Origin: an uncultured Sphingobium sp. | GTDB taxonomy: Bacteria; Pseudomonadota; Alphaproteobacteria; Sphingomonadales; Sphingomonadaceae | DNA length: 17,911 nt | Assembly (NCBI GenBank): GCA_946479185.1 | Contig: CAMLFF010000032.1 | Coordinates: 1-17,911, forward strand | Reading direction: 5' to 3' | Shown here: positions 6,468 through 14,225 of the stretch, piece after piece | Numbering within the stretch: position 1 is the first letter of the stretch | Layout of the letters: every line of letters starts with the position of its first letter | Notes under the pieces: model-generated | What the model was told of the DNA's origin: nothing | The model's input: the letters and a program-made list of their open reading frames with translations, nothing else | Databases searched by the model: none | Position numbers and translations under genes: made by a program

Positions 6468-6529
6468 CTGTTCTTTTGAAAATCGTCCGAAAGAAAAAAA
6501 GACGCCCGCGGCGATCTTTTCAAGAACAG
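6468..6529. repeat. Long imperfect inverted repeat in the leader of the TonB-receptor gene
   Basis: CTGTTCTT (6468-6475) pairs perfectly with AAGAACAG (6522-6529). After a TT bulge, GAAAA (6478-6482) pairs with TTTTC (6517-6521), and after a TC bulge on the right arm TCG pairs with CGA (6512-6514). That is 16 base pairs. The loop contains an A-rich run bracketed by CGTC (6484-6487) and GACG (6501-6504), which could pair instead. It lies 59 bp before the start codon and would fall within the mRNA leader if transcription starts near 6440. It could be an RNA structure or a second protein site. There is no T tract for termination. Confidence 0.5.
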
Positions 6530-6588
6530 AACGATGTTGCGCTGACGGCTGGGGTTGCTGACGCAATCAAATTTATAAGGGGACGAAC

Positions 6589-8979
6589 ATGCCAAATATT
6601 TCTTTGTTTGCGGCTACGAGCGCAATTGCAATTCTTCTTAGCAGTTCGGGCGCCGCGCTTGCCCAGGAGAGCGCCGACGGCGCATCCGGCCAGATGTCCG
6701 AAATCGTTGTGACGGCCCAGCGCCGTGCGCAGAGCATCCAAGACGTCGGTATCGCGATGTCGGCCTTCTCGGGAGAGCAGCTCGAGCAGATGGGGGTCCG
6801 TTCCTCGACCGATATCGCGCGGCTGACGCCGGGGGTGTCGCTGTCGTCGACCGCAGGCGGCCAGAATTCGAGCTTCTCGATCCGCGGCGTCATCCAGAAT
6901 GATTTCAACGACACAATCGAAGGCCCCGTCGCGACCTATGTCGACGAGACCTATGTGCCGAACCTCAATGGTCAAATCTTCGGCACCTTCGATCTCGAAC
7001 GGGTTGAAGTGCTGAAGGGGCCGCAGGGGACGCTGTTCGGTCGTAACGCCACGGGTGGCCTGGTCCATTTCATCCCGCGCAAGCCGTCGGACAAGCCGGA
7101 AGGCTATGTCGATCTAACCTATGGCCGCTACAACCGGGTTCGGGCCGAAGCTGCGATCGGCCTTCCGCTGGGCGAGAAGGTCGCCATCCGCCTGTCGGGA
7201 CTCTACAACCGCTTCGACCCGATCATGAAGAACAAATATCCGCAAGGGTCGGCTCTGGCTGTCGGTGGCACGCCACCTAGCCCTTGCTGCTCCGATCTGT
7301 GGAATGACGATTCCTACGCCCTGCGCGGCCAGATCCAGCTCAAGCCGACCGATCGCTTCACGGTGCGGGTGTCCGGCTCGGTGTCGCACACTGAGGCGAG
7401 CACCACGCCATACAACCAGATTGCGACCGTGCCGGTGTTCGACAACCAGGGGCGTCTGATCAATGTCGTTACCGCAGCGGCGAACGAGACGCGGATTGGC
7501 ATCGGCCCGAACGGCATCAATGTGGGCCTCAACGGTCAGCCGACGACCAATGTCCGGCCGGTCGCTGGCGGCGACGTGTTCGGCTTTGTGCCGCTGGCCA
7601 ACAAGTTCAACATCTCGCAGGATTTCGCACGTAAGGACCTCAACACGCTGACGGCCTACGACGGCGCGCTGCACCTCGACTATGACCTCGACACGGTGAA
7701 GATCGTCGCGATCAGCGATTATCGCCGCTTCAATAAATATACCACGACCGACGTTGATGCGAGCCCGACCAACCTGGTCGACTATGCAAACAAGAGCCAG
7801 CAGGAGAGCTTCTCGCAGGAGGTCCGCGTCTCCGGTGGCGGCAACGGCGTGGAGTGGGTGGCGGGCGCCTATTTCCTCCACACCAAAACTCATGTGAACA
7901 ATGGCTTCCTTGCCCCACGCAACTCAGTGTTCGCTGGGCTGTTCCCGGGCTTCGCGCAGTCGGGTATCGATCTGGTGAACGATTTCACCCTGCGGGGGAC
8001 GTCGATCTCCGCCTTCGGTCAGGTCGAATATAAGTTCGCGCCGAAATTCACCTTCATCCTCGGTGGCCGCATCATTCGCGAACGGCAGGATTACGATTTC
8101 TCCTCGTCGGCCTTTGCCAATGTGGACGACTATCGGATTGACACCGGGACCGAGTTGTTCCCGCTCCAGCCCGATTATGCGAACAAGCGTTCGAAGACGC
8201 TTTGGGCGGGCAAGGCGCAGCTCGAATATCGCCCCAACCGCGACTTGCTCGTTTATGTCGGCGTCAATCGCGGCGTAAAGGGCGGCGCTTACAACTCGCT
8301 ACTGCCTGATGGCGCATCGGTGCTCGCGCCGAACCAGGTGCCCTACAAGCCCGAAACTCTCTATTCCTATGAAGCGGGTTTCAAGGCGACGCTCAGCCGG
8401 ACATTCACGATCGACGGCTCCGTCTATTATTACGACTACAAGAATTACCAGGCGTTCACCTTCCAGAATGTGTCCGGCATCGTGAGCAACAACAATGCCC
8501 GCACAATCGGCGCTGAACTGTCGGTCAACGCACGACCGGTCGATGGGCTGGTCATCGGTGCCGGCGTTTCCGTACTTGATGCCAAGGTGAAGGACTTGGC
8601 GCTGGCGCCGGGTCTGGTCCGTGACGTGAAGCCCAGCTTCACGCCGTCGACCCAGCTCGCCGGTCAGATCGCATACACGCTGCCAGCGGATATCAGTGGC
8701 GGCCGCGTGACCCTCGGTGTCGATGGGAGCTGGCGCTCGCGGGCTTATGCCAACATCCGCAACTTCGATGCAGACGTGATCCGTCAATATTTCCTCGCCA
8801 ACGCTCGGATCAACTGGAAGGCCGACGACGGCCATCTGACGATCGGCGCGGGCGTCGATAACGTCTTCGACAAGCGGTACGAGACGGTGAACTTCAACCT
8901 CGCCACCCTCTGCGGTTGTAACGAGGTGAGCTACGGCACCCCCCGCTGGTGGAACCTCAACGTTAAGGTCGCCTACTGA
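6589..8979 (+). CDS. TonB-dependent outer-membrane receptor
   Basis: A 796-residue outer-membrane active transporter. A signal peptide ends near ALAQ (residue 26), followed by the TonB box region SEIVVTAQRR and a plug domain (DIARLTPGV, FSIRG, then RVEVLKGPQGTLFGRNATGG at about 138-157), then a 22-strand barrel reaching the C-terminal aromatic residue (WWNLNVKVAY). AAGGGGACGAAC precedes the ATG. In sphingomonads such receptors import aromatic compounds, glycans or polymers as well as iron chelates; no siderophore gene is nearby, so a catabolic substrate is more likely. It has a vicinal Cys233-Cys234 and a CGC pair (775, 777), unusual for this family and probably in external loops. It is the first gene of the operon and faces the GntR gene. 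Confidence 0.95.
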   Translation: MPNISLFAATSAIAILLSSSGAALAQESADGASGQMSEIVVTAQRRAQSIQDVGIAMSAFSGEQLEQMGVRSSTDIARLTPGVSLSSTAGGQNSSFSIRGVIQNDFNDTIEGPVATYVDETYVPNLNGQIFGTFDLERVEVLKGPQGTLFGRNATGGLVHFIPRKPSDKPEGYVDLTYGRYNRVRAEAAIGLPLGEKVAIRLSGLYNRFDPIMKNKYPQGSALAVGGTPPSPCCSDLWNDDSYALRGQIQLKPTDRFTVRVSGSVSHTEASTTPYNQIATVPVFDNQGRLINVVTAAANETRIGIGPNGINVGLNGQPTTNVRPVAGGDVFGFVPLANKFNISQDFARKDLNTLTAYDGALHLDYDLDTVKIVAISDYRRFNKYTTTDVDASPTNLVDYANKSQQESFSQEVRVSGGGNGVEWVAGAYFLHTKTHVNNGFLAPRNSVFAGLFPGFAQSGIDLVNDFTLRGTSISAFGQVEYKFAPKFTFILGGRIIRERQDYDFSSSAFANVDDYRIDTGTELFPLQPDYANKRSKTLWAGKAQLEYRPNRDLLVYVGVNRGVKGGAYNSLLPDGASVLAPNQVPYKPETLYSYEAGFKATLSRTFTIDGSVYYYDYKNYQAFTFQNVSGIVSNNNARTIGAELSVNARPVDGLVIGAGVSVLDAKVKDLALAPGLVRDVKPSFTPSTQLAGQIAYTLPADISGGRVTLGVDGSWRSRAYANIRNFDADVIRQYFLANARINWKADDGHLTIGAGVDNVFDKRYETVNFNLATLCGCNEVSYGTPRWWNLNVKVAY

Positions 8980-8995
8980 TCTCCGGCAATGGAGC

Positions 8996-9025
8996 GGGGA
9001 TCCCAATGGCTTGGCCGGGGTCCCC
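8996..9025 (+). other. Short hairpin between the receptor and aldehyde dehydrogenase genes
   Basis: GGGGATCCC (8996-9004) can pair with GGGGTCCCC (9017-9025) across 12 nt, with one G-U pair in RNA. It sits in the 100-bp gap between the two genes, has no T tract, and might stabilise the receptor mRNA end or lower read-through. Its significance is uncertain. Confidence 0.25.
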
Positions 9026-9079
9026 ATCCGCGCTGGGGCGCAGTCCCCCCCCGGCAGAATGAAGTGAAGGTTTCGTTCG

Positions 9080-10561
9080 ATGCATATTTCCCAGGACTGG
9101 CAGATTCCGGCGGGACTGCTCCTCATCGATGGCCGATGGTCTTCGGCTGTGACAGAGGAGACGATCCCCGTCGTCAATCCGGCGACAGGCGCAGAGATCG
9201 GGACGATCGCCAGAGGCGGAACCGCCGATGCCGATATGGCGGTGAAGTCAGCCCTGACCTGTTTCGAAAGCAGCAGTTGGCAGCGGATGCGGCCGCTGGC
9301 CCGCGGGGCACTGCTGGAGGCGATTGCGCGCAAGATCGAGGATCACGCCGATGAGCTGGCGTGGCTGGAGAGCCTTGATAATGGCAAGCCGATGGCGATG
9401 GCCCGCATGGTCGACGTTGCCATCGCCGCCGACATGTTCCGCTATTATGCGGGCTGGACGAGCAAGATCGCGGGGCAGACCTTCGCCCTGAACCCGTTGT
9501 TCGATGACGGCGCGGACTTCCACGCCTATTCGGTCCGCCAGCCGGTTGGGGTGGTGGCCGCGATCACACCCTGGAATTTCCCGCTGGCGCAGGCTGCGCA
9601 GAAGATCGCGCCTGCGCTCGCGGCGGGCTGCACCGTCGTCGTCAAGCCGTCGGAGGAGACGTCGTTGTCGACTCTGCGGCTCGGGGCGCTCCTCCTTGAA
9701 GCGGGCGTGCCCGCTGGCGCCGTTAACATCGTTACCGGTTATGGAGCGGAGCTGGGCGCCGCGCTGGTCGATCACCCCGGCGTGCGCAAAATCTCCTTCA
9801 CCGGTTCGACGGCGACTGGCCAGCAGATCGGGAGGCGCTGCCTCGAAGACTTCAAGCGGCTGACCCTCGAACTGGGCGGCAAGTCGCCGTGTATCGTTCT
9901 GGCCGACGGAGATCTCGACAGCGCCATTGCGGGCGTCGCCAATGCTATCTTCTTTAACACGGGGCAGGTCTGCACCGCGGGTTCGCGGTTGCTGATCGCA
10001 CGGCCGATTTATGATGATGTGGTGGAGGGCGTCGCCGCCATCGCACGCACCATGAAGATGGGGGCAGGGCTCGATCCGGCGACCCAGATCGGGCCGCTCG
10101 TGTCGGCGCGGCATCGGGACAAGGTTGCCGCCATGGTCGCTGCCGGAACCGCAGCCGGATCGAAGCTGATGGCGGGCGGCGAGGCAGGGCCGGGCGACGG
10201 CTTCTTCTATCGGCCGACCTTGCTCACCGATCCGGCCCGCGACCATGCGATCTGGAAGGAAGAGATATTCGGCCCGGTCGTGGTTGCGGTTCCCTTTGAC
10301 GACGAGGCGGAGGTGCTGCGCGTCGCCAACGACAGTCCCTATGGTCTGGCCGCGAGCATCTGGACCCGCGACGTCAACAAAGCCCATCGCCTGGCCGCCC
10401 GGATGGATGCCGGGATCGTCTGGGTGAACTGCCATAACATTCTCGACCCCGCGATGCCCTTCGGTGGCTTCAAGGCATCTGGCTATGGCCGGGAGTTCGG
10501 GGAAGAATCCATTCGTGCCTACACGGAGTTGAAGTCCGTGTGCGTCCGCTTGCAAGCCTGA
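9080..10561 (+). CDS. NAD(P)+-dependent aldehyde dehydrogenase
   Basis: A full-length (493 residues) member of the ALDH superfamily that oxidises an aldehyde to its acid in the cytoplasm. Catalytic residues are all present: Asn166 in PWNFP, Lys189 in VVKPSEET, the nucleotide loop GSTATG (242-247), Glu264 in LELGGKSP and the nucleophile Cys298 in GQVCTAGSR; EIFGP and PFGGFKASGYGRE follow. Motifs such as VWVNCHN resemble phenylacetaldehyde or betaine-aldehyde type enzymes, so an aryl or alkyl aldehyde is possible but the substrate cannot be fixed. It lies 100 bp after the receptor and 13 bp before the racemase-like gene. It could act on the aldehyde made by the PQQ alcohol dehydrogenase downstream. 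It resembles the partial ALDH at the right edge. Confidence 0.95.
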   Translation: MHISQDWQIPAGLLLIDGRWSSAVTEETIPVVNPATGAEIGTIARGGTADADMAVKSALTCFESSSWQRMRPLARGALLEAIARKIEDHADELAWLESLDNGKPMAMARMVDVAIAADMFRYYAGWTSKIAGQTFALNPLFDDGADFHAYSVRQPVGVVAAITPWNFPLAQAAQKIAPALAAGCTVVVKPSEETSLSTLRLGALLLEAGVPAGAVNIVTGYGAELGAALVDHPGVRKISFTGSTATGQQIGRRCLEDFKRLTLELGGKSPCIVLADGDLDSAIAGVANAIFFNTGQVCTAGSRLLIARPIYDDVVEGVAAIARTMKMGAGLDPATQIGPLVSARHRDKVAAMVAAGTAAGSKLMAGGEAGPGDGFFYRPTLLTDPARDHAIWKEEIFGPVVVAVPFDDEAEVLRVANDSPYGLAASIWTRDVNKAHRLAARMDAGIVWVNCHNILDPAMPFGGFKASGYGREFGEESIRAYTELKSVCVRLQA

Positions 10562-10574
10562 GGGACGATCCGCC

Positions 10575-11333
10575 TTGACCAGAAGACTGAAGTTTATCCT
10601 GCCCGTTCCCCTCTCGGCGGATTCTGCGCGGCATTTTGCCGCACAGATCCCCGAGGCCGTCCGCCAGCCTGGCACCGAGATCGATTTCGTTGGCTGCCGC
10701 GCAGGAGCGACGCTGATGGACAGCGAATATGATGCAACGCTCGCTGCCGCCTTCGTCCTCGCTGCCGGCGCACGGGCCGAGGAAGAGGGCTATTCTGCGG
10801 TCTGCAGCTTCTCGATGAGCGACAGCGGCCTCGGGGCGCTTCGCTCGCGGCTGACCATCCCGGTCGTGGGATCAGCGCAAGCCTCCTTCGCGCTGGCGCA
10901 GCAGGTCGGGCGCAAATTTTCCGTCATCACCATGTGGGCGCCCTGGGCGCAGCGCATGTCCGACAATGTCGCGCGCTATGGCCTGACCGGCCGCCTCGCC
11001 TCGATCCGTCACATCGACATGCCGCCCGACACCCAGGCGCTGCTGTCGGGCAAGGAAGAGGTGGTCTTCGAGCGGCTGCGCAAGGAGGGGATGGCTGCGA
11101 TCGAGCAGGACGGCGCCGACGTGATCATCCTGGGATCGACCACCATGTACCAGGCCTATGCCTATCTGGCTGCCGAGCTGCCCTGTCCGGTCATCAACCC
11201 GGGTCTGGCCGCTTACAAATCCTGCGAGACGATGCTCGACCTTGGGCTGAGCCACAGCAAGCTGGGCTACCCCGCCGCCTCGACCTTCGTCGACGATATT
11301 TTCGACCAGATAACTCCAGTGCTGGGAGCCTGA
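10575..11333 (+). CDS. Asp/Glu racemase-fold protein with both catalytic cysteines replaced by serine
   Basis: A 252-residue protein of the Asp/Glu/hydantoin racemase superfamily, which also contains maleate isomerase and arylmalonate decarboxylase. It starts with TTG behind GGGACG. The fold is recognisable from ILPVP, the DSGLGALRSRLTIPVVG segment and DGADVIILGSTTM. In hydantoin racemases the first catalytic cysteine sits in CFGD, which here aligns with Ser80-Met-Ser-Asp83. The second sits in LGCxxM, which here is LGS(188)TTM. Cys77 lies close to the first site but is offset in the alignment. A two-cysteine racemase is therefore unlikely; another lyase, isomerase or hydrolase chemistry, or ligand binding, is possible. 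Its position inside the operon, 1 nt before the PQQ dehydrogenase gene, argues for a role in the same pathway. Confidence 0.8.
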   Translation: MTRRLKFILPVPLSADSARHFAAQIPEAVRQPGTEIDFVGCRAGATLMDSEYDATLAAAFVLAAGARAEEEGYSAVCSFSMSDSGLGALRSRLTIPVVGSAQASFALAQQVGRKFSVITMWAPWAQRMSDNVARYGLTGRLASIRHIDMPPDTQALLSGKEEVVFERLRKEGMAAIEQDGADVIILGSTTMYQAYAYLAAELPCPVINPGLAAYKSCETMLDLGLSHSKLGYPAASTFVDDIFDQITPVLGA

Positions 11334-11334
11334 C

Positions 11335-13401
11335 ATGATCACGAAACTCGGACGTTATGTTGCTGGTGTCCTCGGTGTCGCGGGGCTGCTGGCGAGTTGT
11401 TCGTTCAGCAAGCCCGACGTCGACTGGACATATCACGGCAACGATCCGGCTGAGCAGCGCTATTCGACGCTGGAGGACATCGACACGAGCAATGTGGGGT
11501 CGCTGGGGCTCGCCTGGGAGCTACCGCTTCATACCAATCGTGGGCTGGAGGCTACGCCGATCATGGTTGGCGGTGTGCTCTATTTTACCACGACGTGGAG
11601 CCAGGTTGTGGCGGTCGACGCGCGGACCGGCAAGACGTTGTGGGAATATGATCCGCAAGTCCCCCGCGAATGGGGCTTCAATGGCTGTTGCGACGTCGTC
11701 AATCGCGGCGTGGCGGTGACCGGCGGCAAGGTGATCAGTGCCAGTTTCGATGGTCGCCTGTTCGCGCTCGACGCGAAAACCGGCAAGCGCCTGTGGGAGG
11801 TCGACACGCTGATCGACCGCAAGCGCCCCTACACGATCACCGGCGCGCCGCGGCTGGCCGGCAACAAGGTGATTATCGGCAACGGCGGCGCCGAGTTCGG
11901 CGTGCGCGGCTATTTTACCGCCTATGACATTGAGACCGGACGCCAGCTTTGGCGCTTCTTCACGGTGCCTGCGGGTCCCGATGGCCCGTTTGAACAGCCC
12001 GAGCTCAAGATGGCGGCCAAGACCTGGTCCAAGACCGGCGCGTGGCTGACGAGCGGGGGAGGCGGCACCGCCTGGGATTCGATGGCCTATGATGCCGAAT
12101 TGAACACCCTCTACGTCGGCACCGGCAACGGATCGCCCTGGTCGCACGAAAAACGCAGCAACGGGGAGGGCGACAACCTCTTCCTCTCGTCGATCCTGGC
12201 GATCAATCCCGACACCGGCCGCCTGAAATGGTATTATCAGACGACGCCGAAGGACAATTTCGACTTCACGGCAACCCAGCACATCATCCTGACCGACCTG
12301 AAGATCGACGGTAAGGTCCGCAAAGTGCTGATGCAGGCGCCGAAGAACGGCTTCTATTATGTTATCGACCGGGTCACAGGGAAGCTGCTGTCGGCCGACA
12401 ATTACGTGCCCGTGAGCTGGGCGTCGAAGATCGATCTGAAGACGGGCCAACCCGTACGCAACGAATCCTCTTTTTACGACGATACAAAGGACGCGCTCGT
12501 CAATCCGTGGATGGGCGGGGGCCATAACTGGCATCCGATGAGCTACAGCCCCAAGACCGGCCTGACGTATATCCCGGCGCAACGTGTCTGGTGGCGCTAT
12601 TCGGCCAACCAGCCGATGCAGTTCGACGAAATGGCGAAGGACTTCGACAAGACCGTCGGCAAGCAGAAGCTGCTGCCGACCATCGGCATCCTGACCGCCT
12701 GGGATCCGGTGAAGAAGAAGATCGCCTGGAAGGTTGAGCAGTCGACGCTTTTCAACGGCGGCACGCTCGCTACCGCAGGAGACCTGGTCTTCCAGGGAAC
12801 GTCGACGGGCAAATTTGCTGCCTTTGATGCGCGCGACGGCAAGCTGCTCAAGACGATCGACACCGGCACCGGCATCATCGCCGCGCCGATCACTTACCGC
12901 CTCGACGGCGTTCAATATGTCGCTGTGCTCGCTGGCATGGGCGGCGCGACGATGATGATGCTCGACAAGGACGCGGTGACGCGCACCCGCGAGAATGAAG
13001 GCCGGCTGCTGGTGTTCAAGCTTGGCGGTGGTCCGGTGAAGAAGCCGCCGCTGCGAACCGAACCGCTGGGCGCCGGGCCGGACGCGAAGGTCCGTGCCTT
13101 GCCTTCGCCGCAAGTCGCGCGAGGCATCGACCTCTACCGCGCCAATTGCGGCCGCTGCCACGGCATGCTGACCTCGACATCGATGCTGCCCGACTTGCGC
13201 CGCATGCGACCCGAAGTCCGCGACAACTTCGATGCGATCGTCCGCGACGGGGCGATGAAGGACGGCGGCATGATCGGCTTTGGCGACAAGCTGCCCAAGG
13301 CTGATACCGACGCGATCAAGGCGGCGCTGGTCTGGCTGGGCGACAAGGATCCGGCACAGTTCGCTGATCCCAAGGTCTATCCCATGAGGACGCAGCGATG
13401 A
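11335..13401 (+). CDS. PQQ-dependent quinohaemoprotein alcohol dehydrogenase, lipoprotein
   Basis: A 688-residue type II quinohaemoprotein that oxidises alcohols in the periplasm. The signal peptide ends in a lipobox (LLASC, Cys22), and Ser follows the cysteine, which favours the outer membrane. The eight-bladed propeller shows the vicinal disulphide Cys118-Cys119 (FNGCCD), PQQ and calcium ligands Glu72, Glu186 (GNGGAEFG) and Asn265 (GTGNGSPW), and catalytic Asp310 in DNFDFTAT. The residue two after it is Thr, not the Asp of lanthanide enzymes, so calcium is expected. The C-terminal cytochrome c domain has CGRCH at 605-609 and a likely axial Met646. Start is ATG one base after the previous stop, and the end overlaps the next gene by 4 nt. 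The substrate is unknown. Confidence 0.93.
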   Translation: MITKLGRYVAGVLGVAGLLASCSFSKPDVDWTYHGNDPAEQRYSTLEDIDTSNVGSLGLAWELPLHTNRGLEATPIMVGGVLYFTTTWSQVVAVDARTGKTLWEYDPQVPREWGFNGCCDVVNRGVAVTGGKVISASFDGRLFALDAKTGKRLWEVDTLIDRKRPYTITGAPRLAGNKVIIGNGGAEFGVRGYFTAYDIETGRQLWRFFTVPAGPDGPFEQPELKMAAKTWSKTGAWLTSGGGGTAWDSMAYDAELNTLYVGTGNGSPWSHEKRSNGEGDNLFLSSILAINPDTGRLKWYYQTTPKDNFDFTATQHIILTDLKIDGKVRKVLMQAPKNGFYYVIDRVTGKLLSADNYVPVSWASKIDLKTGQPVRNESSFYDDTKDALVNPWMGGGHNWHPMSYSPKTGLTYIPAQRVWWRYSANQPMQFDEMAKDFDKTVGKQKLLPTIGILTAWDPVKKKIAWKVEQSTLFNGGTLATAGDLVFQGTSTGKFAAFDARDGKLLKTIDTGTGIIAAPITYRLDGVQYVAVLAGMGGATMMMLDKDAVTRTRENEGRLLVFKLGGGPVKKPPLRTEPLGAGPDAKVRALPSPQVARGIDLYRANCGRCHGMLTSTSMLPDLRRMRPEVRDNFDAIVRDGAMKDGGMIGFGDKLPKADTDAIKAALVWLGDKDPAQFADPKVYPMRTQR

Positions 13402-14225
13402 ACCCGACACTCGACCTGCTCCGAGCGCATGGCAGTAGCCGGAGCTTCCTGGACAAGCCGATCGACGAAGCGGTCATCGATGCCATCGTCGCCGCAGCCC
13501 AGCAGGCACCGACCTCGCACAACGGGCAGCAGGTTTCGCTGGTGCTGGTGCGCGATGCCGAAACCCGCAGAACGATCGCCGAACTGGCGGGCGGGCAGCC
13601 CCACGTCGCTAAGGCGCCCTTGTTCATCGCGGTGGTGATCGACTTCAACAAGACTGCCCAGGCGCTCGCGCTCCATGGCAAGGTGCATCGCTTCGATCAG
13701 TCGGTCGAGGGGTTGATTGCAGGCAGCGTCGATGCTGGCATCCAGGTCGCCACTCTGATGACAGCAGCGCGGTCCTTGCAGCTGGGCGCGGTCGCGATCG
13801 GCGGGATCCGCAACGACCTGCCCGCGCTCAACGCGCTGCTTGGCCTGCCCGAACGCTGCACCGTTATTACCGGCCTGTGCATCGGTCATGTTGCCAATGC
13901 CGCGCCGATCAAGCCGCGTCTGGGGGTCAAGAGCTTCCGGCATGACGAGCGCTATAACGCCGCGGCTATCGCGCCGGAGATCGTCGCCTATGACCGTGTC
14001 TTGGCCGACTATTGGGCAAAGGTGGGACGTACGGATGGGGAGACCTGGTCCGAGAGCCTCGCCAGCCATTATGATGTTGAGCGCTATCCCCTATCCTATG
14101 ACGCCTTCGCGACTGCGGGTCTGTTCGGGCTCCCACCGAGCGCGCCGCAGGGCCTACCACAGAACCAAATGACTATGGCGCCGAACCCTGAAGATCGGAA
14201 GGAATATCCCCATGAACCTGCATGA
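13398..14225 (+). CDS. NfsA-like nitroreductase / flavin reductase family protein
   Basis: A 275-residue flavoprotein of the NfsA/FRP branch of the nitroreductase family, which uses NADPH and FMN to reduce nitro groups, quinones or free flavin. Visible family features are the N-terminal HGSSRSFLDKPID (FMN-binding His11 and Arg15), AAQQAPTSHNGQQ, GGIRNDLPALNALLGLP, and IKPRLGVKSFRHDERY. About 30 extra C-terminal residues, rich in Pro and Gln, exceed the usual 240. The start overlaps the previous stop as ATGA and the end overlaps the next gene by 14 nt. Being coupled directly to a flavin-dependent monooxygenase that needs reduced flavin, it may be the flavin reductase of that pair rather than a true nitroreductase. 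That role is inferred. Confidence 0.87.
   Translation: MNPTLDLLRAHGSSRSFLDKPIDEAVIDAIVAAAQQAPTSHNGQQVSLVLVRDAETRRTIAELAGGQPHVAKAPLFIAVVIDFNKTAQALALHGKVHRFDQSVEGLIAGSVDAGIQVATLMTAARSLQLGAVAIGGIRNDLPALNALLGLPERCTVITGLCIGHVANAAPIKPRLGVKSFRHDERYNAAAIAPEIVAYDRVLADYWAKVGRTDGETWSESLASHYDVERYPLSYDAFATAGLFGLPPSAPQGLPQNQMTMAPNPEDRKEYPHEPA

Noticed and set aside
6537..6567. TTGCG...CGCAA with two CTGACG copies before the receptor start
   Set aside because: Short arms and a 20-bp spacer; could easily be chance and has no second occurrence in the window.
9248..10675. 475-codon open frame antisense to the aldehyde dehydrogenase gene
   Set aside because: Same cause; the plus-strand ALDH accounts fully for the open frame.
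11521..13410. 629-codon open frame antisense to the PQQ dehydrogenase gene
   Set aside because: It is a frame shadow of a GC-rich gene: the plus-strand protein has complete catalytic motifs, while the antisense product is Arg/His/Ala-rich without recognisable domains.
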